Made by a program: the position numbers and the translations under genes. The notes beneath the pieces were generated by a model that saw nothing but the letters and a program-made list of their open reading frames with translations, did not search any database and had not been told where the DNA came from. A DNA stretch of 64,000 bases from Streptomyces sp. SirexAA-E (lineage in GTDB: Bacteria > Actinomycetota > Actinomycetes > Streptomycetales > Streptomycetaceae), in the NCBI RefSeq assembly GCF_000177195.2, contig NC_015953.1, positions 5,828,001-5,892,000 on the forward strand, written 5' to 3'. Shown here one piece after another: positions 36,125 to 57,515 of this stretch (its first letter is position 1; every line of letters starts with the position of its first letter).

Positions 36125-37129
36125 TCACGGCGTGGCGATGATCTCCAGGATGCCGGCCGTCCAGGTGAAGCCGGCGCCGACGCCTGCCAGCAGACACGTC
36201 TGCCCCGGCTCCAGGGCGCCCTCGGTGACGAGCTGGGCCAGCCCGGCGAACTGGTCGCCCGCACCGAGGTGCCCGACCTGCCGGCCCCAGGACCAGGTCG
36301 AGCGCTGCGGATCGATGCCGAACGGGTCGAAGTACTGTGCCCGCATCCGGGTCCGGCCCAGGTTCGGCAGCACGTACCAGTCGATGTCGCTGAGTTTGAC
36401 GTCCGCCTGGGCGCAGGCCCGGTCGAATGCCTCCCGTTGGCCCGCCTCGATGCGGTTGATCAGCAATTCCACCCCGAGCTCGCGCACCAAGGAGTCGCTG
36501 TTCAGGTCGATCGGCGCTCCCGCGGCCAACGGGGCGTCACTGAACCGCTCGCTCCGGCTACCGTGCTCCAGCCCGGAATCGGACACCGTGACGAGTCCGC
36601 GGAGCCGGGCGAACCCGGTGCGGGTGGACACCACCACGGCGGTGCCGCCGTCGCCGCAGACGGTGCTCGGGTCGCTGCGCCAGCGGTCGAAGCCGGGCAG
36701 GCTGAAACGGTCGGCCGTGGTGACCAGGGCGGTCGGGCGGTCGTACGCGCGCAGGTAGCCGGCGGCGAGTTCCAGGGCGATCATGCCGCCGTTGGACATC
36801 TGGCGGACCTCGACGGCCGGACAGGAGCCACCGCCGCAGAAGCGCTGGACGTACGACGCCGCCGGCCACATGTCGTGACCTTGGTGGTAGGCACAGGCGT
36901 GCAGCAGCAGATGCAGGTCCTCCGGCCCGACCTCGGCGCGTGTGAGCGCGTCCTGTGCGGCCAGCACCGCCATCTCCGGGGCCGACTTGTCCGCCGAGAC
37001 GCACACCGACTCGATGCCGGTGTTCCAGACCCGCGCCCGATCGGCGAGGCCGGTGCGCTCCGCCTCGTCGAGCGTCAGCCGCTCGGGCAGCCACGCGCTC
37101 GCGGCGGCGATGTAGATTCCGTCGCTCAT
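36125..37129 (-). CDS. KASIII-like acyltransferase, Ser in place of Cys (DpsC/CerJ type)
   Basis: 334 aa. ATG 37129 with GGGAGGAAG. Thiolase fold related to FabH. The nucleophile position reads RQMSNGGMIAL, giving Ser112 instead of Cys, as in DpsC of daunorubicin biosynthesis. At the FabH catalytic His the sequence is VLPNLGRT (His to Asn), and the Asn loop is GHLGAGDQ, with the Asp typical of CerJ-like acyltransferases. Thus it probably does not make a C-C bond but transfers an acyl group. In this cluster the obvious cargo is the acyl chain made by the type I PKS, moved to the type II ACP or KS; hedamycin has a comparable KASIII (HedS). Transcribed opposite to KS/CLF. Confidence 0.8.
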   Translation of the reverse strand: MSDGIYIAAASAWLPERLTLDEAERTGLADRARVWNTGIESVCVSADKSAPEMAVLAAQDALTRAEVGPEDLHLLLHACAYHQGHDMWPAASYVQRFCGGGSCPAVEVRQMSNGGMIALELAAGYLRAYDRPTALVTTADRFSLPGFDRWRSDPSTVCGDGGTAVVVSTRTGFARLRGLVTVSDSGLEHGSRSERFSDAPLAAGAPIDLNSDSLVRELGVELLINRIEAGQREAFDRACAQADVKLSDIDWYVLPNLGRTRMRAQYFDPFGIDPQRSTWSWGRQVGHLGAGDQFAGLAQLVTEGALEPGQTCLLAGVGAGFTWTAGILEIIATP

Positions 37130-37379
37130 CTTCTTCCTCCCACGGATCGGATTGCCCCGGGTTTCCCCTATCCGGTCATGGTCGTGATGTCCGGCCAAGG
37201 CTCGGTCGAGGCCCAGGCGAGGCCTTGCCGCGGTGAACGGACGCCGACAAGCCCCTGAGGGCTGTCCCGTCGTACCTGTCGGGCGCGCATACCGGGCGCC
37301 GCCGTCGAGCGGTACTCGATCGGGTGTCGAAGCGCCCCGGCGATGTTGGTCTCGACGTCACGAGACGAAGGGATCGACG

Positions 37380-37640
37380 ATGGCGACTTTCACTCAGGCG
37401 GATCTGGTGGGCCACATACGCGAGGCTGCCGGCGAGGACGAAGGATTCGACCTGGACGGCGATATCGGCGACACCACCTTCTCCGACATGGGCTACGACT
37501 CGGTCGCGATGGTGGAGGTGACGCTCCTGGTCGAGCGAGAGCTCGGCATCGGCCTGCCGGAGGACGACAGGACGGGCAAGAACGCGACGCCGAAGCAGTT
37601 CGTCGAACTGGTCAACGAGCTGCTGCCCACGTCGATCTAG
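37380..37640 (+). CDS. Type II PKS acyl carrier protein
   Basis: 86 aa. GAAGGGA precedes ATG 37380. Phosphopantetheine attachment Ser in the DMGYDSVAMVE motif, equivalent to the usual LGYDSLAL. Carries malonyl extender and growing chain for KS-alpha/CLF. Separated from KS/CLF by the opposite-strand KASIII-like gene, which breaks the usual KS-CLF-ACP order. Followed by a hairpin. Confidence 0.95.
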   Translation: MATFTQADLVGHIREAAGEDEGFDLDGDIGDTTFSDMGYDSVAMVEVTLLVERELGIGLPEDDRTGKNATPKQFVELVNELLPTSI

Positions 37641-37645
37641 GGGGT

Positions 37646-37684
37646 CTCTCGTTCGGATCGAGCCCGGCACGATCCGAACGAGAG
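37646..37684 (+). terminator. Hairpin after the ACP gene
   Basis: Perfect 15-bp arms (37646-37660 and 37670-37684), 9-nt loop, 5 bp after the ACP stop. No T-run; may attenuate rather than block transcription of the methyltransferase gene. Confidence 0.7.
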
Positions 37685-37732
37685 GCCTTGGCCGCGGCCC
37701 GGTGGCGCGGACGGCTCATCAAGGAGATGACC

Positions 37733-38542
37733 ATGTACAGCACAGAGCACGAGCAACGCTTCGACAACGGCGCACCGGAAGCACCCGAGCAGCTCGGTCT
37801 GCTCTCCGAGATCCTCAACCGGGAGACGTTCCGGACCCTGGGGGAGGAAGTGCGTGTCGGCCACGGCTGGCGCTGCTGGGAGGTGGGCGCCGGGGACGGC
37901 TCCGTCGCCCGATGGCTGGCCGCCAGAGTGGGGACATCCGGACATGTGGTGGCCAGCGACCTCAAGCCCCAGCACGTCCCCGACCACCCGCGGATCGAGG
38001 CGATCCGCCACGATCTCACCGAGGACCCGTGGCCGGAAACGGAGTTCGACCTCATTCACGCCCGGCTGGTGCTGATGCACGTGGCCGACAAGGACGCGGT
38101 CGCCGCACGGCTGGCCGCGCGCCTCCGGCCGGGCGGTGCGCTGGTGCTCACCGACTGGTATTGCGGTTGCGCCGAAGAGGGCATCATCAAATCCCCGGTC
38201 GACGCATACACGGAGCGCATTTTCCAGGAATACCACGACGGTGTGCACAAGCTCGCCGGAGAGACCGGTATGGACTTCGGCTGGGCGGTGCGTACGCCGG
38301 ACGTGCTGGCCGCCGCCGGTTACCGGGACTTCGTGGTGCGGGACTTCCGGGCGCAGGGGGAGGGCGGGACACCGACCGCACGGCTCGCCCGGCTGCACAG
38401 CAGAATGCTGGAACCCTTCCTGTTGAGTCGGACCGGGCTGACCGAAGCCGACCTTTCGGTAATCCGTGAGAAACTCCTGGACCCGGAATTCGAGATGGTG
38501 ACCAACCATACGTACACCACCGTCGTCCGGGTGCCGAAGTAA
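37733..38542 (+). CDS. Class I SAM-dependent methyltransferase
   Basis: 269 aa. AAGGAG at 37721 fits ATG 37733 better than the ATG at 37727. SAM motif I WEVGAGDGSVARWLAARVG, acidic strand end VVASDLKP, and DLIHARLVLMHVADKD (UbiE/COQ5-like motif). Small-molecule methyltransferase; O-, C- or N-methylation cannot be decided. Follows the ACP gene and a hairpin. Its 3' end runs into a set of about 20-bp imperfect repeats. Confidence 0.8.
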   Translation: MYSTEHEQRFDNGAPEAPEQLGLLSEILNRETFRTLGEEVRVGHGWRCWEVGAGDGSVARWLAARVGTSGHVVASDLKPQHVPDHPRIEAIRHDLTEDPWPETEFDLIHARLVLMHVADKDAVAARLAARLRPGGALVLTDWYCGCAEEGIIKSPVDAYTERIFQEYHDGVHKLAGETGMDFGWAVRTPDVLAAAGYRDFVVRDFRAQGEGGTPTARLARLHSRMLEPFLLSRTGLTEADLSVIREKLLDPEFEMVTNHTYTTVVRVPK

Positions 38543-38591
38543 AGGCGAACCGGCGGAATTGAAGGCGGGCCGGCCGAAGTAAAGGTGAGGC
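38531..38591 (+). repeat. Three imperfect ~20-bp tandem repeats
   Basis: Units 38531-38551, 38552-38571 and 38572-38591; units 1 and 3 share GCCGAAGTAAAGGYGA (38533 and 38573). The first unit includes the stop codon of the methyltransferase gene. Confidence 0.6.
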
Positions 38592-39131
38592 ATAGGGCGC
38601 GGGCGGGCCGGGAGGCGGGCGTCCGGGAGTCCCGGCAGGGGTGGCCGCCGCTGCGCGTACCGGCTTCAACGGTCATAGCGGTACACATCGGCACAGACAA
38701 CCGTGCGCCTCCGGGGTCGCGCTTCAACATCTCCCCTCCGGGTGTCGCACGGTGGTTCCTGCCTCTCGAACAGCCGTTCGCCGTGGCAGCGGCGCGGCGA
38801 TCGGGTTGCACTCCCGGTTACCGCCGCCGACTCTTTCCCCAAGAAATGCTAAAACGGCTCGATATGATCTTGTTGGGAAGTGGAGGGCCGGGCTACGGTA
38901 TGTCGTGCGCCAGCGAATACGGGGGAGTGATGGCGGCTGTGGCGGCAAAAGATTTAACGGTAAAGCGACATGCCGATATTTCGGTCCATAATCTCGAGTG
39001 GGTGCTGAAATGGAAAACGGCAGATGTCGTCGGCCTTGGCATCCTGACGGAGCCCGCAAGGTTTTACGTGCACCACTCCCGGGGGGTTCCGGAACGGTCA
39101 TGGGAACCGCCGCCCGGTCCGGGGGCGCGGC
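38543..39131 (+). other. Long intergenic region before the response-regulator gene
   Basis: 589 bp. After the tandem repeats comes GC-rich DNA without a credible gene. From about 38840 the sequence is locally AT-rich, with a TATGAT hexamer (about 38863-38868) that could be a -10 box. This is where the promoter(s) of the NarL-type regulator and ketoreductase should lie; no certain -35 or operator seen. Confidence 0.35.
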
Positions 39132-39788
39132 ATGCAGCCTGACTGTGCCGGCCAATTGCGAATAGTGCTGATCGACGACCATGCGCTGCTGCGCGAGGTG
39201 GTGTGCGAGGCGCTCAACGTAGAACCGGACATGGTCGTCGTCGGCGTCGCCGCCAGTAGTTCGACAGGCATCCTGCACTGCGACATCAAACAACCCGACG
39301 TCGTGCTGCTCGACGGGAACATTCCTGACGAGTCGTTGACCGAAACGGTGCGCGCCATCCGCTCCGCATCGCCGCACGCGAGAGTCCTGATCGTCAGCAT
39401 GCCCGACGATCCGGCTCTGGTGCGCCAATTGCTCGACTGCGGTGTCCGGGGCTGTCTGAACAAGTCGGCGAGCCGGACCGACTTGGTGTCCAGTATTCGC
39501 GCGGTGTGTGCCGACAACATCCGTATCGTGCTCCACGTATCCGTCGAGGCGTTGACGCACATCGCCTCGACGGCGGACTGCCCGGACGTGCTCACCAGAC
39601 GCGAGATGGAAATCCTGACCCTGGTGAGCAAGGCCATGAGCAACCGGCAGATCTCGCGGCGGCTGACGATCGCCGAAGGCACGGTGAAGCGCCATCTGGG
39701 CACCATCTTCACGAAGTTGGGCGCCCGCTCCCGACTCGAAGCGGTCAACAAGGCTGTTTCCATCGGGCTCATCGCTCGCGCAGGGTGA
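39132..39788 (+). CDS. Orphan NarL/LuxR-type response regulator
   Basis: 218 aa. Receiver domain with the acidic pair (LIDDHALLRE), phosphoacceptor Asp in DVVLLDGNIPD and Lys in CLNKSAS. C-terminal LuxR HTH: LTRREMEILTLVSKAMSNRQ, then ISRRLTIAEGTVKRHLG. No sensor kinase gene adjoins it, so it may be phosphorylated by a distant kinase or act without phosphorylation as in several antibiotic clusters. Probably pathway-specific. Start ATG 39132. Confidence 0.85.
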   Translation: MQPDCAGQLRIVLIDDHALLREVVCEALNVEPDMVVVGVAASSSTGILHCDIKQPDVVLLDGNIPDESLTETVRAIRSASPHARVLIVSMPDDPALVRQLLDCGVRGCLNKSASRTDLVSSIRAVCADNIRIVLHVSVEALTHIASTADCPDVLTRREMEILTLVSKAMSNRQISRRLTIAEGTVKRHLGTIFTKLGARSRLEAVNKAVSIGLIARAG

Positions 39789-39863
39789 AACCGTCCGGAG
39801 AAATGCCGCCGAGCGACAAGGTCCAGAAACCGCAGGTGCAGATCGAGGGAAGGTACACAGATC

Positions 39864-40613
39864 GTGGCAAGCTTGAAAGGCAAAACCGCGCTGGTGACCG
39901 GTGGTCGGACCGGGCTCGGCTTCGGCACCGCCACCGCGTTGGTCGAGCGCGGTGCGAAAGTCGTGATCACCTCACGCAACGAGGACGCACTGCGCAAGGC
40001 TGCCGCCGAACTCGGCGAGGAACGGGCCGTCGCGGTCGCCGGTGACGCCAACGACCCCGAGCATCAGCGGATCGCGGTGGCGACCGCAGTCGACCGGTTC
40101 GGATCGCTCGATCTGCTGGTCAACAATGTCGGCGGTACGGAGCGAACGGCCCGCCGGCTGGTCGACGCGGATGTGGCGGCGTACCGGCGTACGGTCGAGA
40201 TCAACCTGATCTCCGCGCTGACCTGGGTCCAAGCGGCCTGGCACGGCTGGCTCGGCGAGCACGGCGGCTCCATCGTCAACGTCTCCTCGATCGCCGCCGA
40301 ACTCGCCGTTCCCGACGGCACGGCCTACGGGACGGCCAAGGCGGCGCTGAACCACTTCACCCGGCAGATGGCGAACGAACTCGCGCCCGCGGTCCGGGTG
40401 AACGGTGTCGCGTCCGGCACGGTGCTCACCGACTTCACCAGGGCGAATCTCGAAGGAAGGGAGGACAAGGTGATCGGTTCCATCCCGCTGGGGCGACTCG
40501 GCGAAGCCGCCGACGTGGGGGCGGCCGTGGCCTTCCTGCTGTCGGACGAGGCGTCCTGGATCACCGGGCACACCCTCGTCGTCGACGGCGGCCGGCTCCT
40601 TCACAACAGGTAG
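39864..40613 (+). CDS. SDR ketoreductase of the polyketide cluster
   Basis: 249 aa. GTG 39864 preceded by GAGGGAAGG. NADPH motif TGGRTGLGFGTA, NNVGG, catalytic Ser-Tyr-Lys in NVSSIAAELAVPDGTAYGTAK, C-terminal HTLVVDGGRLL. Related to FabG-type SDRs rather than clearly to the act-KR subgroup (no TGGKQG seen). It may reduce the C9 ketone of the type II chain or replace the dead KR of module 2 of the adjacent type I PKS. Convergent with the SARP gene. Confidence 0.8.
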   Translation: MASLKGKTALVTGGRTGLGFGTATALVERGAKVVITSRNEDALRKAAAELGEERAVAVAGDANDPEHQRIAVATAVDRFGSLDLLVNNVGGTERTARRLVDADVAAYRRTVEINLISALTWVQAAWHGWLGEHGGSIVNVSSIAAELAVPDGTAYGTAKAALNHFTRQMANELAPAVRVNGVASGTVLTDFTRANLEGREDKVIGSIPLGRLGEAADVGAAVAFLLSDEASWITGHTLVVDGGRLLHNR

Positions 40614-40616
40614 AGC

Positions 40617-40680
40617 GGTACCCGCCCGATCGAGGATCGTCTGGGCCGTGTCCGACGATTTCCGCCGGGCGGGCGGTACC
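40617..40680. terminator. Possible hairpin between ketoreductase and SARP genes
   Basis: GGTACCCGCCCG (40617-40628) pairs with CGGGCGG-GCGGTACC (40666-40680), with a 3-nt bulge and a 37-nt loop, between the convergent stops. Weaker than the other hairpins. Confidence 0.4.
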
Positions 40681-40760
40681 CGCTGATCCGACGCGCATGG
40701 CCGGACACGCCCTCGCGACGATCCTCGCTCCGCCGCCGCGGTCGTTGCGCGTGGCGGTGA

Positions 40761-41573
40761 CTACCGAGTGAGCTGCTCCGCGCGGGGCTTCCCCGAGACC
40801 TCCCAGTCCGACCAGGAGTCGCGTCCGGCCAGCACCTCCTGATGCAGTTCCCGCAGCATCCCCGAGGGTTCGAGGCCGAGTTCGGTCGACAGTGTCCTGC
40901 GCAGGTGCTGGTAGGCGACCAGGGATTCACTCCGTCTGCCGCTGGAGGCCAGCGCCTTGATCAGCTGCGCGTGGTACCACTCGTTGAGCGGGTCGGTCAG
41001 CAGCGTGGCCTTCAGCTCCCCGACCAGCTCCCGGTGCCGTCCCAGCATCGCGTCGGCCTGGATGCGCAGTTCGACGGTGTGCGCCCGCTGCTCCGTGAGA
41101 TGGACGACGTGCGCCTGGATCGACGGGCCGGCGGTCACATCGGCGAGCGCCGGCCCCGACCAGAGGTCGAGCGCCTGTCGCAGCAGCCGCGCCGCCGCGG
41201 CCGGATCACCGGCGGCGAGTGCGGTGCGCCCCTGCTTCGCCAGCCGCAGAAACGCTCCCAGGTCGAGCTGGTCCGGGTCCACCCGGAGCATGTAGCCGGT
41301 GCCGCACGTGGCGAGCACCTGCTCGACCGTCCCCGCCGGCACCCACGGTTCGAACTGACGCCGCAGCTGGTAGATGTACGTCTGCGCGGTGGGGACGGCA
41401 CTCTTCGGCGGTTTGTCCCCCCACAGCTCGTCGATGATCGTGTCGAGCATGACGATGTTGTTCGAACACAGGAGCAGTTGCGCCAGCACCCGCCGCGCCA
41501 TCGGCGCGGTCGGCGTGCAGTCGCCCAGATCGTTGGTGACGGTTAGGCGGCCGAGTACCTGGAATTGCAACAC
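40761..41573 (-). CDS. SARP-family pathway activator
   Basis: 270 aa from GTG 41573, chosen because GGAGG lies 9 nt upstream and the protein then starts MLQFQVLGRLTV like other SARPs; GTG 41591 adds six residues without a ribosome site. OmpR-like winged helix (about 10-95: ELWGDKPPKSAVPTAQTYIY) and bacterial transcriptional activation domain (about 100-255: LWSGPALADV, LNEWYHAQLIKALASSGRRS). SARPs switch on streptomycete antibiotic clusters by binding heptad repeats near -35 boxes. Divergent from the type I PKS gene, 220 bp apart. I did not find clear heptad repeats in that gap. Confidence 0.85.
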   Translation of the reverse strand: MLQFQVLGRLTVTNDLGDCTPTAPMARRVLAQLLLCSNNIVMLDTIIDELWGDKPPKSAVPTAQTYIYQLRRQFEPWVPAGTVEQVLATCGTGYMLRVDPDQLDLGAFLRLAKQGRTALAAGDPAAAARLLRQALDLWSGPALADVTAGPSIQAHVVHLTEQRAHTVELRIQADAMLGRHRELVGELKATLLTDPLNEWYHAQLIKALASSGRRSESLVAYQHLRRTLSTELGLEPSGMLRELHQEVLAGRDSWSDWEVSGKPRAEQLTR

Positions 41574-41793
41574 GGACGAATGCCTCCACACGGTGAACGT
41601 CGGATCGGGCCTCGAACCAGACTCTGCCGATCCCTTTGTGTGACAGGCAATGCTGCGGGGCGAAGGTCCCGCCCCGGTGACCGAGTCGGATCGTGCTCTC
41701 TACAACCTTCGTCGCATTGCAGCGGCCGAGAGGTTTGCGAGCGGCCGCACCGGCCGAGCCCGCCCTCCGAGAGCAGAGTGAGATTCCGCTGTC

Positions 41794-55128
<13,335 letters not shown>

Positions 55129-55144
55129 TGCGACAGAGGAGACG

Positions 55145-56368
55145 ATGATGCATTCACCGATGACACGGTCCGAACGCGTCGTGAATCCGACGGGACGTGG
55201 CTATCTGCTGCTCGACGCGCATCCGGCCGGATGCTTCCGCAGCGTGGAACTGATGCGGGCCGAGGTGCCGGCGCCGGAGAAGCCACCGGCGCGGCGGCCG
55301 ACGGCGCTGGTCATCGGGTCGAGCGCGGGCTATGGCCTGGCGAGCACGATCGCCGGACTGGTGCGGTACGGCATCGACGGCGTGGGCATAGGCCTGGAGC
55401 GGCCGGCCGGGCACCGCAGCGCGAGTGCCGGTTGGTACCGCACCATCGCCACCCACGCGATCGCCCGCGGTCTCGGGGCGGATTTCTCGTTCCTCAACGC
55501 CGACGCCTTCGCCGACACCACCAAGGCCGAGACGCTGGATCTGCTGGCCGAGCGGTTCGGCGGCGTGGACTACCTGATCTACAGCGTGGCCGCGCCCCGG
55601 CGCACCGACCCACGCAGCGGTGCCGCATACCGGTCGGTGCTCAAGCCGCTCGGCGCGCCGCACGTCACCCGGAACCTGGAGTTCGCCGACGACGGAACCG
55701 CGTATGTGCGGGAGGTCACCGTCGCCTCGGCGACCGAAGCCGAGACCGAGGCGACGGTAAAGGTCATGGGCGGCGAGGACTGGTCCCGCTGGGTCACCGG
55801 GCTGGCAGAACGCGGCCTGCTGCGCAGCGGTTTCCGCACGGTCGCCCTCAGCTACATCGGTTCGCCGCTGACCTCGGCGATCTACCGCGGGGGCACGATC
55901 GGCGCCGCCAAGGCCGACTTGGAGTCCACTGCGGGCGTCCTGACCGGACGGCTGGCCGCCGTGGACGGCCGCGCGTTCACCTCGGTGAACGGAGCCTTGG
56001 TCAGCCAGGCGTTGACCGCCATCCCGGGCATCCCGCTCTACGTCGGTCTGCTCCGTGGTGTCCTCGGCGACCGCTTCCCGTCCCCCGTCGAGCAGTCGCT
56101 GGAGCTGTGGCGCCAGCTCACCGCGCACCGGCCCGACGTGGACGGCTCCGGCCGCATCCGCCTCGACCGCTGGGAGCTGGCCGAGCCGGTCCAGGCCGCG
56201 GTGGCCGAACGCTGGCGGTCGATCACCCCCGAGACCGTCACCGCGCTGGCCGACACCGCGTGGTTCCGAGCGCAGTACCGTGCCCTGTTCGGCTTCGACG
56301 TCCCCGGCGTCGACTACGCCGCCCCGGTCGAGACCGACCTGCCCTGGCCGGACCCGTCGACTCCGTGA
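55145..56368 (+). CDS. FabV-type trans-2-enoyl-ACP/CoA reductase, likely trans-acting ER
   Basis: 407 aa. GAGGAG lies upstream of adjacent ATGs at 55145 and 55148; either could be used. FabV family: VVNPTGRGYLLLDAHPAGC at the N-terminus, NADH-binding VIGSSAGYGLAST, GWYRT, YSVAAPRRTDPRSG, and the diagnostic Tyr-x8-Lys in YRGGTIGAAK. FabV is normally a monomeric fatty-acid enoyl reductase. Here it begins 16 bp after the type I PKS, which lacks any ER domain, so it most likely reduces an enoyl intermediate on that PKS in trans. Alternative: a fatty-acid or resistance role unrelated to the PKS. Confidence 0.85.
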   Translation: MMHSPMTRSERVVNPTGRGYLLLDAHPAGCFRSVELMRAEVPAPEKPPARRPTALVIGSSAGYGLASTIAGLVRYGIDGVGIGLERPAGHRSASAGWYRTIATHAIARGLGADFSFLNADAFADTTKAETLDLLAERFGGVDYLIYSVAAPRRTDPRSGAAYRSVLKPLGAPHVTRNLEFADDGTAYVREVTVASATEAETEATVKVMGGEDWSRWVTGLAERGLLRSGFRTVALSYIGSPLTSAIYRGGTIGAAKADLESTAGVLTGRLAAVDGRAFTSVNGALVSQALTAIPGIPLYVGLLRGVLGDRFPSPVEQSLELWRQLTAHRPDVDGSGRIRLDRWELAEPVQAAVAERWRSITPETVTALADTAWFRAQYRALFGFDVPGVDYAAPVETDLPWPDPSTP

Positions 56369-56429
56369 ACCCGCCGCCGGGTGTCCCGAAACGGCCCACC
56401 GAGCAGGTCCGCCCATGGGCAGCTCACCT

Positions 56430-56467
56430 CTCCTCGGCTGACCACCGTACGGCGGTCAGCCGAGGAG
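56430..56467. terminator. Bidirectional hairpin between FabV-like and NmrA-like genes
   Basis: Perfect 14-bp arms (56430-56443, 56454-56467), 10-nt loop, between convergent stops at 56368 and 56473. Confidence 0.7.
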
Positions 56468-56472
56468 GACGC

Positions 56473-57312
56473 TCAGCGGAAGTCGTCGGCGTGGTCGGCC
56501 ACCCACTGAGCGAACGTGTGCGCGGGCCTGCCGGTGATCCTTTCGACGATGACCGAGACCGGCGCCGGAACGCCGTCGGCGGCGGCCCACATGCCCAGAA
56601 GCGCCTCGGCCACGCTCGCGGGCGCCTTCTTGGCGAATTCCTCCCGCGCCTGCTCGACGGAGACCGTCTCCACCCGGACCGGGCGCCCGAGGGCCTCGCC
56701 GATGTGCTCCACCTGGCGCCGTAGCGTCAGCGACTCGGCCCCGTGGACGGTGTACGCCTGCTGGGAGTGGCCCGGCTCGGTCAGAGCGGTCACTGCGAGC
56801 GCGGCCATGTCCTTCTCATGGACCGGTGCGTTCTGCGCATCCGGGTACGGAAGGCGCACGACGCCCTCCGACCGGATCGATTCCCCCCACCACCAAAGGG
56901 CGTTGGTGGCGAACATGCCCGGCCTGACGAATGTCCAGTCCAGCCCCGACCGCTCTATGGCCAGCTCGACCGTCCGGTGCATCCGGGCGATCGGGTTCTG
57001 TTCGGCGGTGCCCATCACGACCGACACCGACGACAGCAGGACCACCTGCCGGACGCCGGCGGTCCGCGCCGCCGCCACGAAGGCATCGATCTCTTCCGGT
57101 TTGGCGTACAGGAACACCTTGTCGGCACCGGCCAGCACCGGGGGCAGGGTTTCGGGACGCTCCAGGTCGGCCGGGACGACATCCAGCGTGGACGGGAAGC
57201 CGCCCGCCGCCGGGGTTCTGCTGGTCCCCCTGACCTTCTCGCCGGCGGCCAGCAGGCCGGCAGCGACATTACGGCCGACGTTCCCGCGTGCGCCGAAGAC
57301 AACGGTAACCAA
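56473..57312 (-). CDS. NmrA/atypical SDR NAD(P)-binding protein
   Basis: 279 aa from TTG 57312, which has GGAGGT 8 nt upstream. Rossmann motif VFGARGNVGRNVAAGL (GxxGxxG), VVLLSSVSV, HRTVELAIERSGLDWTFVRPGMF, typical of NmrA-like/quinone-reductase-like atypical SDRs. Such proteins in aromatic polyketide clusters act as quinone or enone reductases or as redox sensors. It is divergent from the ABC exporter, and the intergenic gap carries the TetR-type operator, so it may be co-controlled with export. Substrate unknown. Confidence 0.75.
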   Translation of the reverse strand: MVTVVFGARGNVGRNVAAGLLAAGEKVRGTSRTPAAGGFPSTLDVVPADLERPETLPPVLAGADKVFLYAKPEEIDAFVAAARTAGVRQVVLLSSVSVVMGTAEQNPIARMHRTVELAIERSGLDWTFVRPGMFATNALWWWGESIRSEGVVRLPYPDAQNAPVHEKDMAALAVTALTEPGHSQQAYTVHGAESLTLRRQVEHIGEALGRPVRVETVSVEQAREEFAKKAPASVAEALLGMWAAADGVPAPVSVIVERITGRPAHTFAQWVADHADDFR

Positions 57313-57367
57313 TGATCCGACCTCCGCTTGATTGATGGTGCGGGTGGAGCATGCACCGACCATACCA

Positions 57368-57385
57368 AAACTGCGTACGCCGTAC
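57368..57385. promoter_or_regulatory. Second TetR-type operator, at the ABC exporter
   Basis: Same motif as at 28955-28972: AAANTGCGTACNCCGTAC, two differences in 18 positions. A TATCCT hexamer (57396-57401) just downstream is a candidate -10 for the exporter. Lies in the 203-bp gap between divergent genes. Confidence 0.6.
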
Positions 57386-57515
57386 CTTCTTTTGCTATCC
57401 TGGATCCGTAGGGCCCACGAAGACCGTCGAACACGCCTTGCTCCGTGGGCAGTTGACGCTGCCGGGAGTAAGCCGGGTGGGTCGCCCGCGAGGGCGTGCA
57501 CAGAGGGGAATTCAG

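Noticed and set aside
38585-39142. 185-codon + strand frame before the response regulator
   Set aside because: No motif, no ribosome site, composition like non-coding GC-rich DNA, overlaps the regulator start.
39864-40613. Assignment as a classical act-type C9 ketoreductase
   Set aside because: SDR motifs are clear, but subgroup hallmarks of act-KR (TGGKQG) are not seen, so only a general ketoreductase call is made.
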